Source: Cavia porcellus (taxonomy: Eukaryota; Chordata; Mammalia; Rodentia; Caviidae). Taken from it: a stretch of DNA of 64,000 nt. The DNA lies in contig NW_026947489.1 of the NCBI RefSeq assembly GCF_034190915.1, positions 63,984,001 to 64,048,000 on the forward strand. The letters run 5' to 3'. The translations under genes and the position numbers were made by a program. The notes below the pieces were generated by a model. It ran no database searches, had not been told where the DNA came from, and saw nothing but the letters and a program-made list of their open reading frames with translations. Shown here one piece after another: positions 1-27,132 of this stretch (its first letter is position 1; every line of letters begins with the position of its first letter).

Positions 1-249
1 TCCTGTCTTTATGTAGCTATGTTAATGTCTCTTGCGTATTTAAAACCTTTAATGAAGGTCATCTCCCTTTACCTCTTTATGACTGGGCAGGGTTCACATA
101 ATCATACTTCATTTTTGAGTTTTATTGTTGTTTTCACTCACTAAACTTATGACTGTTAATATTTTATAGTATGAGGTGTTGAATCCAGTACCTTGCAGCT
201 GCTAGAAAAGTGATGTACCACTAAGCTCCATCTCCAGGCTTCTTACCCT

Positions 250-334
250 TTTTTTTTTTTGTACTGGGGATTGAACTCATGACCTTGCACTTTGCCAGGC
301 AGGTGCTCATGCCACTGAACTAAATCCCTGGTGC
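250..334 (-). repeat. ID SINE (tRNA-derived)
   Basis: On the minus strand this is an ID-type SINE. The plus strand shows a T-run, then the reversed box B region (GATTGAACTCATGACC) and the reversed box A region (CCACTGAACTAAATCCC). It is moderately diverged. Confidence 0.8.
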
Positions 335-369
335 TTTTACATTTTATGTTATGTTATATAAGGTTATGT

Positions 370-482
370 TACATTTGAGACAGGATCTCACTACATAGTT
401 CAGGCTGGCCTTGAATTCATGGTGATCCTTCTGCCTCAGTCTCACATATGTTGGGATTACAGGTGTGTGATACTACATCTGG
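370..482 (-). repeat. B1 SINE (7SL-derived)
   Basis: Reversed B1: GAGACAGGATCTCACTAC, then CAGGCTGGCCTTGAATTC, then TGTTGGGATTACAGGTGTG. It is shortened in the middle. Confidence 0.8.
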
Positions 483-1006
483 ATATGACTGTTGTATTTC
501 AATGAAACTTTTGTTGCATAGATCATCACTGACTTCCCAGTTCTGAGAAGAGTGGTCTTTATTTAGTTCATCGTTATCTCTGTTGCATTGAAGCTATCAC
601 CTGCAGCATTTTGAAACTCTTCTTCCTTGACCACTGTGATTCCGCTTTACTTTCATTGTATCTCTTAGTTGTCTTCTTATACTTTCCCACAGTTGTTCAT
701 TTAAAGACTTAAGACCTCTTAAGTAGTTAAAAAAAATAATGCATTGACTCAGAAGACATATTATGAATTTGTCATTATTTTGGTGAGGTTGAGTTTGCTA
801 ATGGTTAAGAGAATGTCCAACAAATTTTCCACTGTACCATTTTGCTTTTGTAATTAGTAAATGATCTATGGAATAGACCATATGATATCCTGACTCAATT
901 TTATTATTGTTTCTTATCCAGATCAGCTATTACTATAGTGATTATAAAATGGAGACTTTCTATTTTTATTATTTTCTTGCATTGCATTCTCTCAAGAAGT
1001 ACTGGT

Positions 1007-1078
1007 TTTTTTTTTTGGTACCAGGGATTGAACTCAGTGTACTTGCAAGGAGGCACTTAGGCCGCTGAGCTAAGTCCC
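1007..1078 (-). repeat. ID SINE
   Basis: T-run followed by GGTACCAGGGATTGAACTCA and GCCGCTGAGCTAAGTCCC, a reversed ID element. Confidence 0.8.
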
Positions 1079-1113
1079 TATCAAGAAGTACTTCTTTAAA
1101 AAATTTTTTTTTA

Positions 1114-1200
1114 GGTCTGGTATGGCTCAGGGATAGAATGTATAAACATGCATGAGACCCTGAGTTTGAGCTCAGGTACCACCAAAAAATAAAAATAATA
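1114..1200 (+). repeat. Degenerate ID-like SINE
   Basis: An ID-like order of GGTATGGCTCAGGGATAG, TGAGTTTGAGCTCAGGTACC and an A-rich tail. It is old and diverged. Confidence 0.55.
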
Positions 1201-1233
1201 ATTTTCAAAGCATACTTTAAAGAATCAAAGCTG

Positions 1234-1350
1234 GGGGCTGGGGATTTAGCTCAACAGCATAGGCACCTGCCTTGCAAGAGTGTGGTCGTGAGTTCGATCC
1301 CCGGTACTGATAAAAAAGAAAAAGACAAAAAAAAAAAAAAAAAAAAAAAA
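1234..1350 (+). repeat. Young ID SINE with target duplication
   Basis: Near-intact ID element beginning GGGGCTGGGGATTTAGCTCA, with box B GTGAGTTCGATCCCC and a long A tail. It is flanked by a direct repeat AGAATCAAAG (1221-1230 and about 1352-1361). This is the clean consensus form of the ID family seen throughout the window. Confidence 0.92.
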
Positions 1351-1360
1351 AAGAATCAAA

Positions 1361-1484
1361 GCCAGCAATGCTGGTATAGTGGTAAATTCCTGTAATCCCT
1401 GTTACATGGGAGGATAAATGGGTAAATCACTTGAGCCCAGGAATTTAAGAGTGTCCTATACTATATAGTTTCAAAAAAAAAAAA
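1361..1484 (+). repeat. B1 SINE, diverged
   Basis: A weak forward B1 (TTCCTGTAATCCCTGTTACA, then an A-rich end) directly downstream of the ID copy at 1234. Confidence 0.5.
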
Positions 1485-1595
1485 GAATTGATATGGACAT
1501 TTATTGTCTCTTTCAATTTGTTATCTATGTCTGTCATTCATTTTGGTTCTGAAATCATCCCAAATTTTGATAGAACTCTACTGAAATGGCTTCTT

Positions 1596-1684
1596 GGCCC
1601 AGGGATTCAGCTCACTGGCCTAAGCGTCTGCCTGGCAGGCGTGAGGTCATGAGTTCGATCCCCAGTACAAAAAAAAAAAAAAAA
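1596..1684 (+). repeat. ID SINE
   Basis: GGGATTCAGCTCACTGGCCT, box B ATGAGTTCGATCCCCAGTAC and an A tail. Confidence 0.85.
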
Positions 1685-1819
1685 GACTTTTCTGGGCTTT
1701 TAGCACCGTCAGTTTTTGATCACTATGTTAATTTCTTGTATAAAAGTGTGTTCTAGAGGGAAAGAATGGTGCTTACAAATTGAGATCTAGGTGTTAGCCC
1801 TTTTCTAAAAATTTTTTAG

Positions 1820-2031
1820 TTTTTTTGTGTTTGTTTGGTGCCAGGAATCAAACTCATGACTTATTGCTTGCCAGGCGGGTGCTGTGCTGTTGAGCTTTAT
1901 CCTTTGGCTCTTAGCCTTGCTTTTTTGTTTTGTTTTGTTTGCCTTTTTCCTTTTTATCAGTAATGGGGATCGAACTCACGACTGCCTGCTTGCAAGGCAG
2001 GCGCTTATGCCGCTGAGCTAAACCCCCAGCC
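1820..2031 (-). repeat. Two adjacent reversed ID SINEs
   Basis: 1820-1910 is an older reversed ID (GGTGCCAGGAATCAAACTCA). 1922-2031 is a younger one (CTTTTTATCAGTAATGGGG, then CGCTGAGCTAAACCCCCAGCC). Each has its own T-run. Confidence 0.85.
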
Positions 2032-2513
2032 ACTCTTATCCTTGCCTTTAAGCTGTCTTTTTTCCTGACTCTTGCAGTGGACAGAGCTAGTAAGTTTTTA
2101 TTTTTTACTTTTCAGTTTTTGTTTTTAATCATATCTTCATATTGACACCCTCGTTCAGTTGAGTGTCATAGGGCTCTTCTTAGCCTCTTCCTCCCCTCTT
2201 CTCTTTTCTGTTTCTACTACTGAGGGTTGAATCCATGCTGTCATCTATGGTGAGCATGAGCACTACCACAACCTTCAGTCTGTTTTATCCCCTTTTGCCA
2301 CACTGAAAACTTGCTAATCTCAATAACAGTACTGTGCTGTGAAAATTGTAATACCAGTACTACTAACTACAGATCACTGCTAGCTACAAATTTAGAACTA
2401 ATTTAAAATGTCTTTTTAATTTTTTTTAAATTATAGATTGGCCAGCAGTGCATTTAGCCTGGACACTTAAGTATTTTTTTCCCTGTGGCAAAATTATCCA
2501 TGCATATTCAATT

Positions 2514-2660
2514 CTTTTTTTTTTTAGACAAGGTCTCATTATGTAGTTTAAGCAGGCTTTGAACTCACTGTGTAATACAGCCTGGCTTTGAACTTGAGAT
2601 CCCACTGCCTTGGCTTCCTGAGTGCTGGGATTACAATCATGCACCACCATGCCAGGCCAA
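2514..2660 (-). repeat. B1 SINE
   Basis: Reversed B1 with the internal duplicated segment (GAACTCACTGTGTAATACAG), GAGTGCTGGGATTACAATCA and CACCACCATGCCAGGC. Confidence 0.88.
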
Positions 2661-3010
2661 ATTTATGTATTTCTGATGTGTTTGGTTTTATTTCTTTTCT
2701 TCATCTTTGTTGATTTTGAGAATATAAAAAATATTAACATGGTTCAGAAATCAGCATCTCTATTTAGTATTTATAAAAATAATTTAAGTAGGAAAAAATA
2801 GGTGATAAACTTGAGATTGCTTAGAAAGTATATTTAAAAGTCCTATTTTATTTCTGGCCTTTTACTATTATTAAGTTGAGGTGTATCTTAGTTGTGTCCA
2901 TTTTTGCAGATACATATATATAGTGTTATTTCCTTGCTTACACAAAAGATATACTACAGATGTTGCTGTACTTGATATTCTTTTACTCTCTCATTTCATA
3001 AAGATACTTA

Positions 3011-3168
3011 CTTTTTTTTTTTGGTCTTTTTGAGACAGGGTCTCGCTGTGCAGTTCAGGCTGGCCTTGAGCTCACTTTGTAGCCCAGGCTGGTCTCGAAC
3101 TCGCAACAATCCTCCTGCCCCAGCCTCCCAAGTGCTGAGATTACAGGTGTGAGCCACCATGCCCAGCG
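3011..3168 (-). repeat. B1 SINE, near consensus
   Basis: Reversed full-length B1: GAGACAGGGTCTCGCTGTG, AGGCTGGCCTTGAGCTCAC, AGGCTGGTCTCGAACTCGC and GTGAGCCACCATGCCCAGC. Confidence 0.95.
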
Positions 3169-3270
3169 ATATTTACTATTTTTATAGCTTGAAAACTATT
3201 GTGTAAATTCTATAGGTTTTCATACAGCGTCCAAAGTATTACCATTTAAGTAGTTTATCTCTGTGCTCAC

Positions 3271-3297
3271 TATTAGTTGCCATAATGGCAACTAATA
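3271..3297. other. Perfect 13-bp-stem palindrome with 1-nt centre
   Basis: The arms TATTAGTTGCCAT and ATGGCAACTAATA are exact reverse complements around a single A at 3284. No repeat family is recognised around it. Confidence 0.9.
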
Positions 3298-3479
3298 ATC
3301 TTGGGCACAGGTATGTGCTTCCCATATGAATAGTAGTGTACCATCACAATATCTTCTTAGAATTTAGAATGTCCAAAATAGTACATCATTTTCCAAAAAC
3401 TTTTTTTTCCACTTTCATTCCCTGTCATTGATTAATATTATTGTCTGTCATATCACTTAAGCAGAAACCAAGGTATCAT

Positions 3480-4010
3480 CATTTCTTCTATCTGATTAAT
3501 CAGCAAATACAAATGATGTACCTTTAGTCTTTTCATTTTTTCCCCACTTTTCTTAGTTACATGTCCTTTTAATTTCTTATACCAGCCTTCTGACTAGTCT
3601 CATTTCTTTCCTAAAACTCCACATTGCTCCTGGTATTGGCTTTCTTAAAGCCAAATCATTTCACTCATCTCAACATACCTTCTTTGCCTCTGAAATAAGA
3701 TTCCAACTCCTTTTGCCTAAATGCAAGTCTTTAATTTCCTGGCCTCTTGCCTGTGTCTCCAGCCTAAGCTCTAAACACCTTTTGTCTTATTGAACTGCTT
3801 GCAGATTCCCTGATACATCTTGTTCTGTCTCTGATGTACCTTCTGCATTTCACCTAAATAACTCTTCAAGGTACAGCTTACGTATCACCATCTCCACAGA
3901 GACTTTCTGCCAAGTCAGTTGCAGTTCACATACAGTGATCTGCTTACCTCCCTCTACTTCATCTTTTTTCCTTGATTATCTGGGCTCCCATGAACACTTC
4001 TGTTTTGCTT
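3480..4010 (-). mobile_element. Old LINE-2-like relic
   Basis: Text such as TGGCCTCTTGCCTGTGTCTC and the phrases around 3780-3960 follow the order of the reversed L2 3' end. Divergence is high, so the family call is tentative. Confidence 0.4.
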
Positions 4011-4037
4011 TTTTGCCACAGAGCCTGTGGCAAAAAA
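4009..4037. other. Perfect 13-bp hairpin, 3-nt loop
   Basis: TTTTTTGCCACAG (4009-4021), loop AGC, then CTGTGGCAAAAAA (4025-4037). It sits about 290 bp upstream of RPS6KB1 exon 5. Confidence 0.9.
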
Positions 4038-4327
4038 TTAACATTTAGTAGTTAATGTACGAATAAAACTGATCTGCTTATAGATTTTTTTTAAAAGAAA
4101 ATGTGTCTTTAGGTTTTCATTTACATATTTACTGCCAAAAAGCCTAAAAAACGAACAAATGAATAAATAGTTCAGATATGTATAACAAGTGAATGTCTTT
4201 CATTACCCATCTTAATTTATAGTGGGAACTATTCAGTATTGGCCAGAAAACACAAAATAGATTTTCAAATTACTATAGAATAAAATGTTCACTATTTTGT
4301 TCTTATAGACCATCTCTTTTCCTTTAG

Positions 4328-20712
<16,385 letters not shown>

Positions 20713-23700
20713 CAAAACAATGTTTTTAATGAATTTGAGGCAAAAAAAGAAAACACAACAAAAAAATGGGAAGGGATGTGAAGCATCCTATAGAATGAAA
20801 CAAATCAAAATGACAGTCTCAAAAGAGTCAGTTTCATTACCTAGAACACTTTGGACAAAGGAGAGATAAACATGGATTTTTAAAAATCAATCAATGGTGC
20901 AAAAAAAAAAAAAAACTTAAGCAAAATAGTATTGCAGAACTCTTAGCTACATTGATTCCTAGCAACATCTTATCAACCTTATCAAGGATTTTTGTGTTGA
21001 TGGCTTGAAACTGACAGTATTAAGGATAGAATGTTGCTTCTGAATCACTATTCCGATTGTGTTGAAGAAGGGTTACCCTTTCACTGGGCAAAGTATGAAA
21101 TTGCCTATAATACTTGCAACTAAGGACAAATTAGCATGCAAGCTTGGTCAAACTTTTTTCCACAACATGGAATCAAAGACAAAAGAAACTTATCAATTGA
21201 TGTTTTACGTGCAAACAACCTGAATCTTTTTTTTATATAAATATATATTTTTCAAATAGATTTTTGATTCAGCTCATTATGGAAAACATCCCAAACTTTA
21301 AAATGCGAAATTATTGGTTGATGCGAAGAAAGCCAGACAAACTTCTGTTTCTTCTCTTGATGAAATAAAATGCAAATGAATCATTGTTAACCACAGCTGT
21401 GGCTCCTTTGAGGGCTTGGGGTGGACTGGGATATATTTTCAGTAACCCAGCTGCAATACCTGTAATACTAGGGGGAAAAAATCTTATTTAATCATTTCTA
21501 CTTCCAGTACTGCTATGTGCTAAGCTTAATAGAAGCCTTGGAATGGGTATAAATTGTATGTCCTACGTTTCATCCTTGTCCTGGGCCTGCATTGCAATGG
21601 AAATATCACCACCTGTTCTTATACCAGTATTTGGTTCAAGACACCAGAAGTGTTCAGCCAATGGCTGAAGAAGGATGGAAGAATCAGGATAAAATGTATG
21701 AGGGCAGCAAAGTAGGGGAGAGGGAGATTTCCATGGAAAGAGTGTATTGCCATGGTCTACTCTTAACTGATCTCTACAACAAATTGGTAAGGTTTTTAGT
21801 GTTACTTTTTACTGTTGTTGCTGTCTACCTTCCTTAATATTTTTTCCTCAACAATTTTAAGAAGAAAAAAAGGTATAATTTTTTTTCCTCCTATACTGGG
21901 GCTACATTTTTTGATTGTAAAAATATTTGATGGCCTTTTAATGAGTGTCTTCCACAATGAATAAGAAAACTTAGTGGCTTCTTTTAGGAAACATGTTAAC
22001 AGGACGTTGTTTTTGGAATTGTAATAAAATCTACACAAGTGATTAACAGGTACAAAGAATAAAAATAAAGGTAACTTTATCTTTCTTAAATACTTCCTGC
22101 CTTAAAGAGAGCATTTCCATGACTAGCTGGTGAAAGGGTTTAAAATCTGCAGAGCTTTATAAAATATTTCAGTGCATACTGGTATAAGTAGATCATGCAG
22201 TTACAGCTGACTCATCACTTTTTTTTTTTTTGTCTTTTATAATGTCTTCAGTCTGAATGTCAGTCAATTTGTAATAGTTTGCAACCCTAGATTTTAAATA
22301 GATGCTGCTTGCTGTGTTCTCCAAACTTTTTTGAGCCATAGGATCCAAGCCATAAAATTCTTTATGCATGCTGAATTCAGTGTGAAAAAGCAAGACTTTG
22401 CTTAAATTATAATTCAAGTCAATTAGAATGAAATCAATTGACAGAAGCAAAAGGAAAACCATGAAAAATAATTGAAAATGTACCATTTCAATTGTGGCAA
22501 TAAATGAAAGAAATGATAAAAATTTTACCTTTGGACGGCAAACTGTTTTTAAAAAATCACTTCTTCTGGACCCTTCTCTTACTGCAGCAGCCTACTGAGA
22601 ATTTTATAATTATAGCTAGTGAATTAGAAACTAATTCTTAAGGGCAGAAATTATACTTAACATGCAGAACTTTGTTTTCCTGACAATTTGTGACATCTGA
22701 AAAAACTCAAAGTTTTGGTTATATATAGGCATTTCAGACTGTAAATGGCTTGTGCTACTCTGATACTTGTTTTCAAATGTTTTTACTAACTGTAGTGGTG
22801 ACTGCCTGACCAAATTCCAGTGAAATTTGTACACCAAAATAGTCCTTCTCAGTCCTGTTCACTAGTAACATGTGCACTGTGACTGGCTAGTACCACCCCC
22901 TAGTTAAAACTGTTTTCGTCAGCCGGGCGTGGTGGCTCACGCCTGTAATCCCCAGCACTCTGGGAGGCTGAGGTGGGAGGATCATTGTGAGTTCAAGACC
23001 AGCCTGGGCTACAAAGTGAGCTCAACGCCAGCCTGAATTGCATAGGGAGACCCCGTCTCAAAAAAAGACAAATAAATAAATAAAAAAAACTGTTTTCATC
23101 ATTAGTACTGTCAGTGGCAAACACTGCAGTTATTTTTTAATTGCCCACCTACCACTCACACAAATATTTTTTCTAAGTTAACATTTATTAAATGAAATTA
23201 ATTTCCCATGCTGTGGCAGGTTTATTGAGAAATTGTTTCATAAATGACAGTATCCCTACTATGACTGTGAAAATATGTCATGTCACTTCAGTGTCATAGA
23301 CAGAAAGCACATACCTATGCAATATGGCTTACCCTATATTTATTTGTAAAAATCCAAGCATAGTTTAAAATATAAGATGTCAATATTACTAGTCTTGAGT
23401 TTCTAAGAAGGTTCTTTATGATACCAGGTAAGTGTATAATAAAGACTTAAGTGCTTTTCTTTCATCACTTGATTATTTTCTTTAAAAATCAGCTATTACA
23501 GGATATTTTTTTATTTTATACATACTGTTTTTTAATTAAAATGTAATCACTGAAGTTTACTAATTTGCTTTTATAAAGATTTGTAGCATTACCAAATAAC
23601 TAAACTGGGATTTATAAATCAGCTGTGATTAACAATGTAAAGTACTAATTACTGAACTTGAACCAGGTTTTTAGGAAAATCGTTTTTTCCTTTTCTCTTT

Positions 23701-24560
23701 TATGGTCTTAACTAATTTGAATCCTTCAAGTTTTCCATGCTATTTTTTGAAGTAGAAGATAATGTGAGGTAGGGGAAAGATGCATGTATGAAAGTCCATA
23801 AATTCAACATTTTCCTATAGGTAATAAGTGATTATAAACAAGATACATCTTAGCTAGCACTAATATTCTGAGCATTGAATTTCATATTTAATATAGGACC
23901 TAAATTTTTTTTATTATTCTGTTAATCATATAGTTCCTAGCTTACAAGGGCTAGAGCTAAGATTATTCCCAAGAGAATGTTGAATTTATGAAGAACGGAT
24001 TTTCAGGCTTTGAAAATGGTTCATCTCTAAAATAAAAGAATCAATGTCCAAACATCTGCCTTTTTCATAAGAGTAGACACTAGCAAGCTGGACAGAACTT
24101 AACATAAAAAGTATTTCTCACACGTGAGTGGTCCATTGCTGATTAATACAGTGTTTTTCTTGTGTGATTCCTAGCACTATAGCACAAGTATTATCTCAGT
24201 GGATTATTTGGAGTTAACATCTCAAAGATGGGTTCATCTGTTTGTGTTTGCTCTTTAAACTGTTGTTTCTATTATCCCAAGTTGGCTTTGCATCTATTAA
24301 ATAACTTCTTCAGCTGCCTTATTAGGAGTGTTATGAGGGTAACATCTTTTCTGCTTTTCATCTTGTATTTAGTTTACTGTATTGAAATATGATTTCAGAT
24401 TAAATGAATGTAAATAGAAATTAAATGCAAATTTGAATGAACATAAAATAGAAGTGATTTTTTTATTATCTAAAGAAAAAAACCTATCAGTTGTACAATT
24501 TTATTAATGTCAGATATTTCACGTTCTCAGATTTAATAAACTGTAAGGACTGACATTTGT
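20713..24560 (+). other. RPS6KB1: RPS6KB1 3' UTR and candidate poly(A) sites
   Basis: AT-rich, ORF-poor sequence after the stop. AATAAA signals on the plus strand lie at 21,364-21,369, 22,023-22,028, 22,058-22,069 (two overlapping the same stretch), 23,438-23,443 and 24,535-24,540. The early one would give a short UTR of about 0.7 kb, the last about 3.8 kb. The true end cannot be told without transcripts. A B1 interrupts it at 22,922. Confidence 0.6.
22922..23081 (+). repeat. Young B1 SINE inside the RPS6KB1 3' UTR region
   Basis: Near-consensus forward B1 (GCCGGGCGTGGTGGCTCACG to GAGACCCCGTCTC, with A-rich tail). It is flanked by AAACTGTTTTCGTC (about 22,907) and AAACTGTTTTCATC (about 23,088), a clear target duplication. 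Confidence 0.93.
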
Positions 24561-26428
24561 AAAAATTTCTGCTGAGAAAGTGAAGCTATTTAGGTATATA
24601 ACAAGTTTTAGTATTGATTTTATGTGTTAGATGTTATACATTTTTGATCTTCAAGTTATGTCAAATAGATTTCAGTTATTTGTTTTTAAAAAGCTCATAT
24701 GACACACTATATTGAAGCTAGTGCCACATAAAAACAACAGGAATACTTTCTTGTGCTAACAATCAAACTTGTTGAGCCACACTTTTCAACTAGAGTTCAA
24801 GTATATGCAGAAATCTGTTTTAACTATTGTCTTTTGTATACTGTAAGATGAGCATTTTTTGTAAACCACCTATGTCACACTTGCCAGCATGATCTCTCTC
24901 ACAGTAGTTCTCAAACGGATACTTTTCTATAATACATGGCAGCATCTCAATGCTGATACAATAATATTTTAGAGGACATGATCTGAATTCACTGAATTGG
25001 GTTTAGGAACTATATTCCTCTCTCAGGTAAAGGACTAGAAAACAGAAGTATAGAAATGCATCCAGTTAATCACCATTATGAGTGGGTGGCATAACTGTTA
25101 TATTTTTCTCCATTTTCAATTCTTTGCCTGCCCAAAATCGCCACCAACTGTCATTTAATCATATTGAGATACAAAGCTGTCTCAGTCAGTACCCACTAAG
25201 TTAAGCAGGTGTGGGGAAGCAGGTAATTATAAAGCTGAATGTTACTTTTGCATTCCAAGCAAGAAATCATTTCAGTTCTTTCACAGCTCAATTTTAATCT
25301 TAAATTGTTTTACTCACTTCTGCCAAATATCTAAATAATACAATTAAGTTTCACAAAGCAGGAAGATGATTTAAGGCCAAGTAAACTTGTTTAAATATTT
25401 GCAGTGATTCTCAAAGTAGGTAAGAAAGTGAAATATATTGTGATGGATGAACAGAAATAGTACTTACAACCTGGTAGTATTTACCTGGGGAAAAAGCTAC
25501 AGACTTCCTAAGGTTCCCTTGTCAATTTGGGTACTACAGAGGCACAAAAAAATGACTTCACTTGTATCCAATTGTCACTTTCTTATTAACCCATGTGCTG
25601 GCTTAGCCTTCATCTTCTCAATACTGCAAATTTGTCTTCTGTCTCTTCCAACTTGTCTTTTGTATTATCTTTTCCTTGTATATAAACCGACAGATAGTAA
25701 TCAACAGGCAGAAGCACTGTACTCTCAAATTTGATATAATCAGTAGCAGTCCTTTAGGCTTCTAGGTAGGCATGGTGGTGAATGTCTGAAATCCCAGCAC
25801 TCAGCAAACTGAGGCAGGAGGATCACCAGGAGTTTGAAGCCAGCCTGAACTAGATAGACCCTCAAAAAACAAACTAAAAAAACAAAAAGATTTCTGTGCT
25901 AGATGAGAGAATCTTCCTTAGGTCAAGGGGAAAGAGAAATGTGCCTGATTCCTCTTTCCGCCACACTGCACAAATTACCTAGAGGCAAACAAACCACATT
26001 ATCCAAAAAGCTTATGATTTTCTGAGTGCAAGCTTTTCCCTGACTTAGTGCTGAGGATGAAATGCAGGGCCTATCACATGCTAGCAAACACTCTGGTATT
26101 GAGCAACACCCTAAGCCCTGAAATGTACATTTTACAATCCCAATTAATGGTGACCCAAGCCTAAAATTGAAATTTTTCTGGAACAGATTAGTTATACAGG
26201 CATTCTTTAAAATTTTATAGAGTTGATCTTGTTTGTTAATCGCAGGGATTAAGCCCAGGATCTCATATATGCTAGGCAAGCTCTCTACTACTAAGCTATA
26301 GCCTAGCCCCCACATGAATAAGCTTAACATTCAAGATACACCACAGAACTGTACAAAAAGCAAGACTGAATGTTAATGATGATGGCAGGAAGCAGGTGTA
26401 AGGCCCACAAACAAATGAATTTAAATCA
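24561..26428. other. Interval between convergent RPS6KB1 and RNFT1
   Basis: AT-rich sequence with no real ORF. It holds a forward B1 at 25,764-25,870 and two old reversed ID-like elements at 26,047-26,119 and 26,229-26,311. Either gene's 3' end may extend into it. Confidence 0.6.
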
Positions 26429-26434
26429 TTTATT
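26429..26434 (-). terminator. RNFT1: RNFT1 distal poly(A) signal candidate
   Basis: AATAAA on the minus strand, 564 bp past the RNFT1 stop. Confidence 0.45.
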
Positions 26435-26658
26435 CTCACTGATTACTAATCATACTATAGAGAATGCAACATTAAAATATATCATCCTCAGTAAACTAGT
26501 CTTCATTTAGAAAGTGATATACAAGTAAAATATATTTAGAGCTTTCATTTAAAAATACAAATTTTATGAAAACTTTAAGCTGTTTTAGAATGGCAATTAT
26601 AAAAGTCAATGTTGAAGAAATTTTGGATTATATATCTTAAAATATTGTGAAAATACTC

Positions 26659-26664
26659 TTTATT
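26659..26664 (-). terminator. RNFT1: RNFT1 proximal poly(A) signal candidate
   Basis: AATAAA on the minus strand, 334 bp past the RNFT1 stop codon. Confidence 0.5.
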
Positions 26665-26997
26665 CCAAAAACAATGTCAGGAAAGAATACCTGAATTTTC
26701 AAACCACTGGATTCTAATTGCTGTTTTGATAATAATAAAACATATTTTTACAATTTAACACTGCAATTAGGTGTCAAAAAAGGGTATAATAAATTGCATA
26801 TTATTAGGTTGAATATTATATACTTTTAAGGTTCTTTCATTTACTCTTGATAAATTGAACTACACACATAAGCCTTGTAAAAGTTTGGAACAATTTGGAA
26901 ACATTTTTTTGTCAAGTCCTTAAAATACATTCTAATGCCTTTACCAAATAGTCACAATTACCATATTAGTGTTTTGTGGCCTTAATAATTTATACCA

Positions 26998-27132
26998 TTA
27001 ATATATTTGAAGGTGTAATGAAGTGGCTCCATCTTTCCATTTGTTTATACAGTCTGAAATCACAGTTCTGCAGAGGGGACATGTTTTCTCTCTGTTAAAC
27101 CACAAGGTAATGCACTCTTCACAAAATATATG
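26998..27132 (-). CDS. RNFT1: RNFT1 exon 9 (end of RING and C-terminus)
   Basis: Encodes HIFCEECITLWFNREKTC, PLCRTVISDCINKWKDGATS and LHLQIY, then TAA at 27,000-26,998. It supplies RING ligands H386 to C406. The acceptor is CTTACAG. Confidence 0.97.
   Translation of the reverse strand, partial: HIFCEECITLWFNREKTCPLCRTVISDCINKWKDGATSLHLQIY

Larger units (their letters stand above)
1..4327 (+). other. RPS6KB1: RPS6KB1 intron 4 (3' part)
   Basis: Non-coding intron sequence before the exon at 4328. The first 3.2 kb is packed with ID and B1 SINEs, listed separately. An old L2-like stretch follows at about 3480-4010, then two strong hairpins at 3271-3297 and 4009-4037. The acceptor ends in a pyrimidine-rich run and TTTAG at 4323-4327. 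I see no other gene in it. Confidence 0.9.

Noticed and set aside
1234..1310. tRNA genes (many tRNA-Ala-like box A/B sequences)
   Set aside because: All sit in ID SINEs with A tails and target duplications; the tRNA fold is not kept as a functional gene.
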